DNA of 64,000 nt, taken from the NCBI GenBank assembly GCA_035538795.1, contig DATLJS010000035.1:214130-278129 (forward strand), in the 5' to 3' direction. Shown here piece after piece: positions 9,302-17,874 of this stretch. The first letter of the stretch is position 1. The number at the start of each line of letters is the position of its first letter. The notes below the pieces were generated by a model that was given only the letters and a program-made list of their open reading frames with translations, was not told the origin of the DNA and made no database searches. This stretch comes from JAJZGK01 sp035538795. GTDB lineage: Bacteria > Pseudomonadota > Alphaproteobacteria > Rhodospirillales > Magnetospirillaceae. A program made the position numbers and the translations under genes.

Positions 9302-10129
9302 ATGAGACCGATCGACAAAGCCCAACGCTTCCAGGCGTTACACCATCGCCCCGGCTGCTTCGTCATTCCCAATCCCTGGGATGCGGGCAGCGCCCGATTG
9401 TTGGCCGCGCAGGGCTTCGAATGCCTGGCCACCACCAGCGCCGGTCTGGCTTTCAGCCTGGGACGCCGCGATGCCGAAGGCGCCCTAAGCCGCTCGGAAA
9501 TTTTGGAGAACGCCCGCACCATCGTCGAGGCAACCGATCTGCCGGTTTCCGCCGATCTGGAAAACGGCTTTGGCGACGACGAAGACAGCGTGGCTGAAAC
9601 CATTCGCCAAGCCGCCGCCTGCGGTTTGGTCGGCGGCTCCATCGAGGACGCCTCGGGTCGCGCCGCCGATCCCATCTATGATTTCGATCATGCCGTGCGC
9701 CGGGTCAAGGCCGCCGTTGAGGCGACCCGCACCCTGCCGTTTCCGTTTACCCTGACGGCCCGGGCGGAAAATTTTCTGAACGGACGGACGGACCTGGACG
9801 ACACCATCCGCCGCTTGCAGGCCTTCGCCGAAGCCGGCGCCGACGTGCTGTTCGCCCCCGGCCTGCCCGATATCGACGCCATCCGCAGGGTCTGCGCCCA
9901 AATCCCCAAGCCGATCAACGTAGTGACGGGCCTGTCCGGGCAAAGCCACACTGTCGAAGAATTGGCACGGGCCGGCGTCCGCCGGATCAGCCTGGGCAGT
10001 TCCCTCGCCCGCACCGCCCTGGGCGCCATGCTGGAAGCCGCCCGGGAGATCGCCGAAACCGGAAAGTTCTCCCGAACGGAAGCCGCTATTCCCTTCGGCA
10101 GGATCAACGGCGTGATGCGCGGAAAATAA
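9302..10129 (+). CDS. Isocitrate lyase / PEP mutase family enzyme
   Basis: A 275-residue TIM-barrel protein of the PEP mutase/isocitrate lyase superfamily. Visible motifs are PNPWDAGSARLL near the N-terminus, SADLENGFGDD (metal-binding acidic residues) and GGSIEDASG. The superfamily forms or breaks C-C or P-C bonds beside a carboxylate; members include 2-methylisocitrate lyase and carboxyphosphonoenolpyruvate mutase. It lacks the KKCGH motif of true isocitrate and methylisocitrate lyases, so the substrate is open. It starts just after the rne terminator and is convergent with the next gene, so it is probably a single-gene unit. Confidence 0.8.
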   Translation: MRPIDKAQRFQALHHRPGCFVIPNPWDAGSARLLAAQGFECLATTSAGLAFSLGRRDAEGALSRSEILENARTIVEATDLPVSADLENGFGDDEDSVAETIRQAAACGLVGGSIEDASGRAADPIYDFDHAVRRVKAAVEATRTLPFPFTLTARAENFLNGRTDLDDTIRRLQAFAEAGADVLFAPGLPDIDAIRRVCAQIPKPINVVTGLSGQSHTVEELARAGVRRISLGSSLARTALGAMLEAAREIAETGKFSRTEAAIPFGRINGVMRGK

Positions 10130-10175
10130 GGAAGAGAAACCTCCGTATCGGCGTGGAAGGCCTCTCTTTCGCCCC

Positions 10176-10940
10176 TCACACCGCTTTCACCACCAGCGTC
10201 GCCACATCCAACTGGAACGAACCATCAGGCTCCAAAGCGAAGTGCTCGGCCACTTCCGCCGGCATCTTGGCCTGCAACAGGCGGATGGCCGTCACCAGCG
10301 GCTCCGGCGTCGCCATGCGGCGGACCCAGCTTTGAAAATCCAGGCGGATGCGGCCTTCGAACACCTTGTCGACGGCAAAGCCGGCCTCGGTCAGAGCCTG
10401 CCGCCATTGAGCAACCGTACGGTTGCGGAGATGCCCGGGATCGCGCATCAGCTCAAAGGTCTGGAGCCAAGTGTCCAGCAAAGGCGCCGCCGGAGCCACC
10501 ACATCCATGAAGACGCCGACGCCGCCCGGACGAATCACCCGCCGCGCTTCGGCCATGGCTTTGCACAGCCGCGGCCAATGATGGGCGCTGTAGCGGCTGA
10601 GCACCCAGTCGAAGCCGCCATCCTCGAACGGCAGGCTTTCCGCCGAGGCTTCGCGCGTGACAATGTTGCCCAGCCCCCGCGATACCGCCTCGGCCCGCAC
10701 CTGCCCCAGCATGGCGGCGGACAAGTCGACGGCCACCACTTCGCGGCAATGGCGGGCGGCGGCGTAAGCCACATGACCGCCGCCGCACCCTACATCCAAG
10801 GCCCGGCCGCCGGGCTGGGCGGCCAACATTGCCGCCAGCCTTCGCAAATCCTCGCCCTCGGCATGCACCGCACTGTCGACATAGGCGCGAGCCTGTTCGC
10901 CGAACTGCTCCGCGACTAAACCACGATGATCGCCAGTCAT
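10176..10940 (-). CDS. Class I SAM-dependent methyltransferase
   Basis: A 254-residue UbiE/YafE-like methyltransferase. The SAM-binding motif I is ALDVGCGGGHVAYAAA (about residues 45-60), followed by the acidic motif II (VVAVDLS) and FDWVLSRYSAHHW. The substrate is probably a small molecule and cannot be inferred. It is divergent from a LysR regulator across 98 bp, the usual arrangement when the regulator controls its neighbour. Confidence 0.85.
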   Translation of the reverse strand: MTGDHRGLVAEQFGEQARAYVDSAVHAEGEDLRRLAAMLAAQPGGRALDVGCGGGHVAYAAARHCREVVAVDLSAAMLGQVRAEAVSRGLGNIVTREASAESLPFEDGGFDWVLSRYSAHHWPRLCKAMAEARRVIRPGGVGVFMDVVAPAAPLLDTWLQTFELMRDPGHLRNRTVAQWRQALTEAGFAVDKVFEGRIRLDFQSWVRRMATPEPLVTAIRLLQAKMPAEVAEHFALEPDGSFQLDVATLVVKAV

Positions 10941-11038
10941 GAGAAATATTCCTTCAATCCGTATTCCATGCCGTCATCATGTCTTATAAAATACAGGAAT
11001 TACTAATGAGCTTTCCTGCCGAAAGATGAAATAAATTC
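10941..11038. promoter_or_regulatory. Shared control region between methyltransferase and LysR genes
   Basis: A 98-bp divergent spacer, clearly AT-richer than its flanks. It contains two direct TATTCC elements 15 nt apart (near 10948 and 10963) and a TATAAAAT -10-like box near 10985. LysR regulators usually bind such a spacer. The operator itself is inferred. Confidence 0.4.
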
Positions 11039-11887
11039 ATGTTTCAGCCACCATCTCTCCGCGGCCTGAAAGCCCTGGTCGAGGTCGCCCGTTGCGGCAG
11101 CGCCGCCGGCGCCGCCAATCGTCTGGGCGTCGGCGCCTCGGCCGTGTCCCATAGCTTGAGCGAGTTGGAAGCCCAAATGGGCGGACCGCTGTTTGAAGAT
11201 CGGCGACGCACCCGCCTCAATGAAAAGGGGATGCGGCTGGTGCAACGGCTGGAACCGGCATTTCAGAGCATCGACATGGCGGTGGCCGATTTTCGGACGA
11301 CGCAAAATTCCATCCGTCTGTCCACTTTGTCGAGCTTCGCCCAACTGTGGCTGATCCCCCGCTTGGCGCGCCTGCGGCAAAGGCTGCCGTCGGTGGACAT
11401 CCTGATCTCGACCGACACCCGGCCGATCGACCTGCACGCCGAGCCCTATGACTGCGTCATTCGTTGGACCGGCCCCAAGGCCGACTGGCGCGGCCTGGAG
11501 CACGAGCGCCTGTTCCACGAGCAACTGATCCAGGTGGCCAGCCCGCATCTTTTACGCCAGACGCCGCCCTATCCCCGCCTGACCGCCCATTCCCGGCCCG
11601 ATGACTGGCGACTGTTCGGCGGCGAGGATACTTCCGTCGCCGTCACCATGCTGGCGACCCGCGGCCAGATGATCGAAGCGGCGCTGGCCGGATTGGGCGT
11701 CGCCATCATCGACCTCCATCTGGTGGCCGGAACCTTGACCGCTGGTCATTTGGTGCAGGTGGGTGAGCGGCGGCTCGACCGGCCCGAGGCCTATGTTTTC
11801 GCCGCCCGTCCCGCCGCCCTGGAAAACCCCGCCCTGAGGAAATTCCGCTCCTGGCTGCTGGAAGAAGCCTTAGCCGCGCAGCCATAG
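11039..11887 (+). CDS. LysR-family transcriptional regulator (GcvA-like)
   Basis: A 282-residue LysR protein. The N-terminal winged helix-turn-helix contains GAANRLGVGASAVSHSLSEL (about residues 22-41), followed by a periplasmic-binding-protein-like effector domain (STLSSFAQLWLIPRL onward) typical of the GcvA subgroup. It is divergent from the methyltransferase gene, its most likely target. Its last 18 nt overlap the 3' end of the convergent hydrolase gene. Confidence 0.9.
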   Translation: MFQPPSLRGLKALVEVARCGSAAGAANRLGVGASAVSHSLSELEAQMGGPLFEDRRRTRLNEKGMRLVQRLEPAFQSIDMAVADFRTTQNSIRLSTLSSFAQLWLIPRLARLRQRLPSVDILISTDTRPIDLHAEPYDCVIRWTGPKADWRGLEHERLFHEQLIQVASPHLLRQTPPYPRLTAHSRPDDWRLFGGEDTSVAVTMLATRGQMIEAALAGLGVAIIDLHLVAGTLTAGHLVQVGERRLDRPEAYVFAARPAALENPALRKFRSWLLEEALAAQP

Positions 11888-12568
11888 ACGCAGCAGGGCG
11901 GTCACCGCCACCGGCTGCTCGATAGGCGTCAGGTGCCCGGCTCTTTCGATCAAGGTGAAACCGGCGCCGGGAATGCCGGCGGCGATTTCTCCCATGATCT
12001 CGGGCGTTGTCAGCCCGTCCTGTGCCCCGCCGACGACGATGGTCGGACAGGCGATGGCGGTCAAGCCGGGCCGATTGTCCGGACGCCCCATGATGGCCGT
12101 TTGCTGGCGAATGAAGCCCCCCGCTCCCACTCGCTCGGCCATGCCCAGGCAAATACCGCGCAGCGCCTCGTTGGCGAAGTTGTCGGGATGCATCTGCCCA
12201 GCCAAGATCTGCAAAGGCAGTTTGGAGAAACCGCCACGCCGGGCGATCTCCATCAACTGCATGCGCCGGTCCCGGCTTTCCTCCGTATCGGCGCGGGCGC
12301 TGGTGTTGACCAGGGCCAGCCTGGCCACTCGCTGCGGCGCCTTGCGCATGATCTCGAAGGCGACATAACCGCCCATGGACAGCCCGGCCAAGGCAAAGCG
12401 GTCCGGGGCCGAGGCCAGAACCCGGTCGGCCAGTTCGGGAATGCTGTCGGCTGCGGTCAGGTCAGCCACCCGAGGCTCGGCCAGATCACTCAGGTACGCC
12501 GTCTGATGCGCCCATAGGGCGGCATCGTTCAACAGGCCGGGACACAGTATCAAAGGCACCCTGCTCAT
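11870..12568 (-). CDS. Alpha/beta hydrolase
   Basis: A 232-residue alpha/beta hydrolase. The nucleophile elbow is GLSMGG with Ser64, and the catalytic His is in ERAGHLTPIEQP near the C-terminus. The oxyanion region is LCPGLLND. The substrate is unknown; esterase or enol-lactone-hydrolase-like activity would fit. The start lies 10 nt after the stop of the isochorismatase-family gene, so the two form an operon. Confidence 0.88.
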   Translation of the reverse strand: MSRVPLILCPGLLNDAALWAHQTAYLSDLAEPRVADLTAADSIPELADRVLASAPDRFALAGLSMGGYVAFEIMRKAPQRVARLALVNTSARADTEESRDRRMQLMEIARRGGFSKLPLQILAGQMHPDNFANEALRGICLGMAERVGAGGFIRQQTAIMGRPDNRPGLTAIACPTIVVGGAQDGLTTPEIMGEIAAGIPGAGFTLIERAGHLTPIEQPVAVTALLRLWLRG

Positions 12569-12578
12569 CTCAAATCTC

Positions 12579-13121
12579 CTAACGGATCAACGCCGACAGT
12601 TCTTTGAATTCCGGCGTTCCCGCTTTATGCAGCCATTCGAACAGAACCATTTCCACGCTGACCAGGACGACATCCTCCTGGCGCAGGCGGGACCGAGCCA
12701 ATGCTTCACTCTCGGCCTTGCGGCTGGCGCAGGCGTCGGCCACCACGAAAACGTCGTACCCCAGCGACTTCAGACCGATGGCGGTCTGCAACACGCAGAT
12801 ATGATGCTCGATCCCGGCGACAACGATTTGCCGGCGATGCAAATCTTTGATCCGCGCCAGCATCCCAGGCTCGGCGGCGCAGGAGAAATGCGTCTTCTCC
12901 ACCACGCCGCCTTCGGGACACCATTCCCGCAAATCCACCACGGTGGGACCGATGCCCTTGGGATATTGTTCCGACACCAAAGCCGGAACTTCCAGCCGTT
13001 GCGCCGCCCGCAACAGCAATGAGCAATTGTGGATGACCCGGCGCGGGTCGGTCATGACCGGGGCCAGCTTTTCCTGGACATCGACAATCAGCAGGGCGGA
13101 ATGGTCTCGTTGAATCAACAT
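12579..13121 (-). CDS. Isochorismatase-family cysteine hydrolase
   Basis: About 180 residues. I chose the ATG at 13121 (MLIQRDHSALLIVDVQEKL) because the open frame upstream is not family-like. The triad is visible: Asp in IVDVQEKLAP, Lys in VVEKTHFSC, and Cys in GIEHHICVLQTA. This compact form resembles the YcaC/nicotinamidase-like branch, which hydrolyses small amides. It lies directly upstream of the alpha/beta hydrolase in a two-gene unit. Confidence 0.87.
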   Translation of the reverse strand: MLIQRDHSALLIVDVQEKLAPVMTDPRRVIHNCSLLLRAAQRLEVPALVSEQYPKGIGPTVVDLREWCPEGGVVEKTHFSCAAEPGMLARIKDLHRRQIVVAGIEHHICVLQTAIGLKSLGYDVFVVADACASRKAESEALARSRLRQEDVVLVSVEMVLFEWLHKAGTPEFKELSALIR

Positions 13122-13315
13122 GAAAGCCTCCGGAGCAACGGGCAGAAAGACCGTATCGCAACCTCTTGCGCCAATCAAATGCCCCGCATTGAGCATTTTC
13201 GCGGGCCAAACAATTGACAGGACCGCGCCAGTCACTATTATCCGGGCCACAGATGAGCGTTGTCGCTCGATTTTCCGGGACCTCGATCGGCCCCTCTGCT
13301 GATATCAAGGAACAC

Positions 13316-15079
13316 ATGACTTTCGCCGAGCTTGGTCTAGGCCCCGAAATCCTCAAGGCTGTTGAGGAAGCGGGTTACGTCAACCCCACCCCCATTCAGG
13401 AACAGGCAATTCCCATTGTCCTGATGGGCCGCGACGTCTTGGGCGTCGCCCAGACCGGAACCGGCAAGACCGCCGGCTTCACCCTGCCGATGATCGAGAT
13501 CCTGGCGGGCAGCCGGGGCAAGGCGCGCATGCCGCGTTCCTTGATCCTGGCGCCGACCCGTGAGCTTGCCTCGCAGGTGGCCGACAATTTCGAGAAGTAC
13601 GGCAAATACCATAAGCTCTCGATGGCCCTGCTGATCGGCGGCGAAAGCTTCGCCGACCAGGAGAAGGTGCTGAACCGCGGCGTCGACGTTCTGATCGCCA
13701 CGCCCGGCCGCCTAATGGACATGTTCGACCGCGGCCGCATTCTGCTGAATGACGTCAAGGTCTTGGTGATCGACGAAGCCGACCGCATGTTGGACATGGG
13801 CTTCATCCCCGACGTCGAGCGCATTGTTTCGCTGCTGCCGAAAATGCGCCAGACCCTGTTCTTCTCGGCGACCATGGCCCCGGAAATCCGCCGTCTGGCC
13901 GACGCCTTCCTGATGAACCCCAAGGAAATCTCGGTCGCGCCCCAGGCATCGACCGCTTCGACCGTGGTTCAGCATCTGATCGTCTGCGAGGAATTGGACA
14001 AGCGCGAAGCCCTGCGTCATCTGATCCGCGTCGAAGACGTCAAGAACGCCTTCATCTTCTGCAACCGCAAGCGCGACGTCGACATTCTTTACCGCTCACT
14101 GCAAAAGCATGGCTTCGACGTGGTGCAGTTGCATGGCGACATGCCCCAATCGGCCCGGACCGAAACCCTGGAACGTTTCCGCGCCGGCGACGTGCGCTTG
14201 ATGGTCTGCTCCGACGTGGCCGCGCGCGGCATCGACATTTCCAACGTCTCGCACGTCTTCAACTTCGATCCGCCCCACCATGCCGAGGACTATGTCCACC
14301 GCATCGGCCGTACCGGCCGCGCCGGCAAGGAAGGCCGCGCCTTCACCATCGCCACCCCGGATGACGGCCGCATTATCGGCGCCATCTACAAGCTGATCGG
14401 CTCGGAAATCCCGCGGGTTCCCATCGAGGGCCTGCCCGAACTGCCGCTGGACCTGGACGCCGCGCCGCGTCGCGGCCGTGGTCCCAAGCGCGACGCCAAG
14501 AGCGGCAGCGAGCGCACCAAGCGCGAGCCCCGGGCAAAGCGTGAAGACGCCAAGCCGGTTCAGGAGCGCGCCCCCCAGGAACGCCTTCCGCGTGAGGAAC
14601 GCCAGCCGCGTGAGGAACGCCAGCCGCGCGAGGAACGCCAGCCGCGCGAGGAGCGCGCTCCCCGTGAGGATCGTCCTCAACGTGAAGAGCGCGCCCCGCG
14701 CGAGGAACGCTCCAACCGCGACGACCGCAACTTCCGCCGCGACCGTTCGGGCCGCGGCCGTCGCGACGAATTCGGCATCGGCGAAATGGACCATGGCGAT
14801 CACGTCATCGGCTTCGGCGTCCACATGCCCGACTTCATGACCCGCGAAGTGACCTTCCCGCCGCCTTTGGAAAAGAAGAAGCGCGGCAAGGCGGAAACCG
14901 ATGTCGAGTCCGACGAGGACGATCTGGACGGCGTGCCCGAAGAGAATACCGGCAACGTGCAGATCATCGAGATCGTCGAAGCCGCCGCCGAAATTGAGAC
15001 TGACGTCACGGCGACCGCCGCCGAACCGGCGGAGAAACCGCAAGACGACACCCCTCGGGAGCCGACCGAGACCGAATAG
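13316..15079 (+). CDS. DEAD-box ATP-dependent RNA helicase (RhlE-like)
   Basis: About 587 residues from the ATG at 13316, which has AAGGA just upstream and gives MTFAELGLGPEILKAV. All core motifs are present: Q-motif (NPTPIQEQ), Walker A AQTGTGKT, PTRELASQ, DEAD within VIDEADRMLDMGF, SAT, and HRIGRTGRAG. After residue 380 comes a long Arg/Glu tail with six-residue repeats of the QPREER type, then an acidic C-terminus. Such helicases unwind short RNA duplexes in ribosome assembly or mRNA decay. The basic tail probably anchors RNA. A RAM-domain gene follows at 17 nt. Confidence 0.95.
   Translation: MTFAELGLGPEILKAVEEAGYVNPTPIQEQAIPIVLMGRDVLGVAQTGTGKTAGFTLPMIEILAGSRGKARMPRSLILAPTRELASQVADNFEKYGKYHKLSMALLIGGESFADQEKVLNRGVDVLIATPGRLMDMFDRGRILLNDVKVLVIDEADRMLDMGFIPDVERIVSLLPKMRQTLFFSATMAPEIRRLADAFLMNPKEISVAPQASTASTVVQHLIVCEELDKREALRHLIRVEDVKNAFIFCNRKRDVDILYRSLQKHGFDVVQLHGDMPQSARTETLERFRAGDVRLMVCSDVAARGIDISNVSHVFNFDPPHHAEDYVHRIGRTGRAGKEGRAFTIATPDDGRIIGAIYKLIGSEIPRVPIEGLPELPLDLDAAPRRGRGPKRDAKSGSERTKREPRAKREDAKPVQERAPQERLPREERQPREERQPREERQPREERAPREDRPQREERAPREERSNRDDRNFRRDRSGRGRRDEFGIGEMDHGDHVIGFGVHMPDFMTREVTFPPPLEKKKRGKAETDVESDEDDLDGVPEENTGNVQIIEIVEAAAEIETDVTATAAEPAEKPQDDTPREPTETE
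14582..14707 (+). repeat. Tandem 18-bp repeats encoding the helicase Arg/Glu tail
   Basis: Seven consecutive 18-bp units, each encoding R-x-P-x-E-E (QPREER type when read across unit boundaries). The three at 14600-14653 are almost identical and the outer ones have diverged. Copy number could vary between strains without a frameshift. Confidence 0.85.
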
Positions 15080-15096
15080 GATCGGAGAACGCCCTC

Positions 15097-15336
15097 ATGC
15101 AGACGATCTTCGTGCAAATCAAGGCTGAATTGGGCCACGCCTACGAAGTGGCGGATGCCGCCGTGCAGACCGAACGGGTTTCGGAGGTGCATTCCATTTC
15201 GGGCCAATACGACCTGATGGCCAAATGCTATCTGGAAGACGACGCCGATGTGGGCCGCTTCGTCACCGAAGTGATCCAGACTCTGCCGGGGGTGAAGGAC
15301 ACCTTCACCATCATCGCCTTCAAGGCCTTCAGCTAG
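15097..15336 (+). CDS. Stand-alone Lrp/AsnC effector-binding (RAM) domain protein
   Basis: A 79-residue protein that is only the ligand-binding half of an Lrp/AsnC regulator. It contains VSEVHSISGQYDLMAK and TLPGVKDTFTIIAF, and there is no helix-turn-helix. Such small ligand-binding modules form dimers or octamers that bind amino acids and may modulate full-length Lrp proteins. It starts 17 nt after the helicase stop with a GGAG ribosome site, so it is probably co-transcribed. The linkage may be positional rather than functional. Confidence 0.85.
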   Translation: MQTIFVQIKAELGHAYEVADAAVQTERVSEVHSISGQYDLMAKCYLEDDADVGRFVTEVIQTLPGVKDTFTIIAFKAFS

Positions 15337-15344
15337 ACCCGTCG

Positions 15345-15923
15345 TTAAAGCAGGCTGCTGTCGTCCGGCACCGAACTTTGGCGGCGGTCGAGCTGTTTCT
15401 CCGCCACCTCGCCCAGCGTGGCGATGCTGGCGTCCAAGCCGTCCAGCGCGCTGGCCAGGGCCGGGAAATCCTCGACATGCTGGGCGTTGATGGCGAAATG
15501 GCGCAATTGCTCGGCATTGTCGAGCAGCAGCTTATGAAAATCCTGAACGCTGCGCGGACGCACGATATAGGCGTTGTGCACGTTGCGCAGATTTTCCATC
15601 AAAATGGTGATCAGCCCTCGCACGAAAGGGTCGGTCTTGGCCAGCTTTCCACCCATCAGCTCTTCGGGAATTACAACCAGGGTGCTGGGAGCCAGCGTCA
15701 AGGCCGAAGCCATGCGCGGCGCGCCGTCGATCACCCCCATCTCGCCGAACAGGGCGCCTGGGCGCAAAGTCGCCAGATGCACCTTCTTGTCTTCCACCAT
15801 CTTGAAAATGGCGATCTTGCCGGAAGCCAGAATATAGGCGTTGTCGGCCTTTTGCCCCTGACTGAAGATCAGCTCTCCTTCGGGCAATCGGCGACGTTCC
15901 AGTTGGCCGTCCTGTAAAAGCAT
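15345..15923 (-). CDS. Cyclic-nucleotide-binding domain protein
   Basis: A 192-residue protein with an N-terminal cNMP-binding beta-roll (about residues 5-120). The phosphate-binding cassette reads GALFGEMGVIDGAPRMAS, keeping the Glu and Arg of the family. No DNA-binding domain follows; the remaining 70 residues look helical (LLLDNAEQLRHFAINAQ). It therefore probably acts through protein contact rather than as a CRP-type regulator. It is convergent with the RAM gene, 8 nt apart. Confidence 0.83.
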   Translation of the reverse strand: MLLQDGQLERRRLPEGELIFSQGQKADNAYILASGKIAIFKMVEDKKVHLATLRPGALFGEMGVIDGAPRMASALTLAPSTLVVIPEELMGGKLAKTDPFVRGLITILMENLRNVHNAYIVRPRSVQDFHKLLLDNAEQLRHFAINAQHVEDFPALASALDGLDASIATLGEVAEKQLDRRQSSVPDDSSLL

Positions 15924-16007
15924 ACGTTACCCCACACCTGTGCCGGAGCGCTCCCTTCCCAAGGAATTTATACCGTCATCCGCCGTTGTCGCGAAAGAGA
16001 ATGAGTG

Positions 16008-17267
16008 TCAGGCAAAATTCAGGACAGCTATGCCCACGGCACAAGACACCCCGAACACCGCCCCCACCCTCCAGGCCATGGTGCCGCCGCAGACGACGAT
16101 CACCATCGCCCCTTTCGCCAAAGTATTGACGAACGAGGCGACAACCACCGCCGCCGCCGCCACGGAAACCGTCAGGCCGCTATTGGCCAGCTTGGCCATG
16201 CTGACCGAAATGGCGTCGACGTCGGCCAGACCGGACAAAGCCGCCAAGGCATAAACGCCCTGATCGCCAAACTGTTCCTGGAGAAATTTGGAAGCGACAA
16301 GCACCGCCGCCAGAAACAAGCCGAATTTGATGGCCGTGGCCAATTCAAAAGGGTTGGCCAACTTGGCCGGGCCGCGTTTGCCGACGACGCCCCGATGATC
16401 CAGCCACAGCAACGCCGCGCCGGCATAAGCCGCCAGCGCCATGCTGCCCAACGGGAAAGCCAGAGGCCGCAGCATCGGCGGCGACAACACTACCACAATC
16501 AGCAGAATGCGCAGAAACATGGTGGCCGCCGCCACGCAAACGCCGGCGGCCAAAACCGGCTGGAGGGTATGGTTGTCCTTCCCCATGCGGGCAAAGCTCA
16601 GAGTCAGCGCCGTCGACGAGGCCAAGCCGCCGAAGAATCCAGTCAGCAGCGTGCCGATGCGCGGCCCGGCCACCTTGATGGCGATATAACCGATGAAACT
16701 GATGGCGGCGATCAAAACCACCACCCACCACAGCCGGTAAGGATTGATGGCTCCGCCAGGACCATAACCCTCGTCCGGCAACAAGGGCAGCATGACCACG
16801 GAAATCAGCAAAAGCCGGACCGCGGCCACAAGCTCCACATATTCGATGCTGGAAACGAAAGCGTGCAGCCGCTGTTTCGCGCTGAGCAGGGCCAACGCCG
16901 CCACGCCGCCGGCAGCCGCCACCGACAGATGCCCACGCGCCGCCACCGCCCCCAAGGCGAAGGTGACCAGCCCGCCGATCTCGGTGGTGATGCCCTGATC
17001 GTCGGGCTCCTTGCGCAGGCGCATGACATGGGCCGTGATGATCAGGGCGGCAAAGGCCAAAAAAGCGATGCCGGTGACGGCTTCGCCCATTTCCAGCCCC
17101 AGAATCCCCCACAAACCGCCCAAAAGCCCCATCAAGGTGAAGCTGCGAATGCCGGCCACCCGCTCGCCTTCAGGCAGATTGCGCAACTGCCAGCCCCGCT
17201 CCACCCCCAACAGCAGTCCGATGGCCAGTGCCAGGCCCAGCCTGCGGAATAATTCCATCTCGTCCAT
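16008..17267 (-). CDS. MgtC/SapB and DUF4010 membrane protein
   Basis: About 419 residues from the ATG at 17267, which has GGAG upstream; the open frame extends further without a good ribosome site. The N-terminus is MgtC-like (LGLALAIGLLLGVERGWQ). The rest is a DUF4010 domain with about ten to twelve predicted membrane helices. It ends in helices rich in small residues (VVVASFVNTLAKGAMV). Homologues are inner-membrane proteins of uncertain transport function. The gene stands alone between convergent and divergent neighbours. Confidence 0.85.
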   Translation of the reverse strand: MDEMELFRRLGLALAIGLLLGVERGWQLRNLPEGERVAGIRSFTLMGLLGGLWGILGLEMGEAVTGIAFLAFAALIITAHVMRLRKEPDDQGITTEIGGLVTFALGAVAARGHLSVAAAGGVAALALLSAKQRLHAFVSSIEYVELVAAVRLLLISVVMLPLLPDEGYGPGGAINPYRLWWVVVLIAAISFIGYIAIKVAGPRIGTLLTGFFGGLASSTALTLSFARMGKDNHTLQPVLAAGVCVAAATMFLRILLIVVVLSPPMLRPLAFPLGSMALAAYAGAALLWLDHRGVVGKRGPAKLANPFELATAIKFGLFLAAVLVASKFLQEQFGDQGVYALAALSGLADVDAISVSMAKLANSGLTVSVAAAAVVVASFVNTLAKGAMVIVVCGGTMAWRVGAVFGVSCAVGIAVLNFA

Positions 17268-17431
17268 TTCCCGCTCCGGTCTTGGCGCCGAAAGAAATCC
17301 CATCATACTCCCGCGCCTCCACCCCGGCACCTTGTAAACACTCATTCCACATGGGGACATGACAAGAAAGCCTCGGCTTGCTACAGTCGGTCTCGCAGGA
17401 GTGGGGCCTCCTACAGAAACGGAGAAGCAGT

Positions 17432-17644
17432 ATGGCTTCGTTCATGATCAAGGTTGCCGGCGAAGGCTTGGTCGCGCCGGCGCATCGTCTCGCCGACGCC
17501 GGTCCCACCAGCGGTTCTTCCATCATTTATCAGGTCAGCAACGTGCCGGAAGGCACCAGCGCCGACCAGGTGATCGCCGCGTTCAAGAAGTTCTCGGCGC
17601 CGACGGACCGCTACGAAATCGAATTCAGCGAATTGCCGGCTTAA
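17432..17644 (+). CDS. Small protein of unknown function, 70 residues
   Basis: An ATG at 17432 with GGAG 11 nt upstream gives a 70-residue soluble protein. It contains SGSSIIYQVSNVPEGTSADQ and ends in a compact acidic segment (RYEIEFSELPA). There is no signal peptide or membrane helix. Codon use matches the genome and the ribosome site is good, so I think it is real. I recognise no family. It is followed by a 230-nt AT-richer spacer before korA, so co-transcription is not obvious. Confidence 0.6.
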   Translation: MASFMIKVAGEGLVAPAHRLADAGPTSGSSIIYQVSNVPEGTSADQVIAAFKKFSAPTDRYEIEFSELPA

Positions 17645-17874
17645 ACCGGCACGCGGACCTCTGGCTCCGCGCTCCGGCGCTCGCGCTGAAGGCCCGTGAA
17701 TTTCGGTCATGCCCGCCCCGTTCCAGCAAATAATTTTATTGCCGAAATGACGGCCGGTTGCGTTCGATCAATTCACGGGTCAACGATTTTGTGTAACGTC
17801 CATGCTTGTCGTCCCCGGGGGCACACCATAGGGGCGGACGGCCTTTTGTCGAACCTAGATGAGCGAGAGGTACA

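Noticed and set aside
10130..10175. Terminator between the PEP-mutase-like and methyltransferase genes
   Set aside because: The possible stem (GAAGAGA/TCTCTTTC) is short with a large loop and no T-run.
17645..17874. tRNA or small RNA upstream of korA
   Set aside because: No cloverleaf or TTCGA-type T-loop arrangement could be built; only a weak hairpin near 17652-17670.
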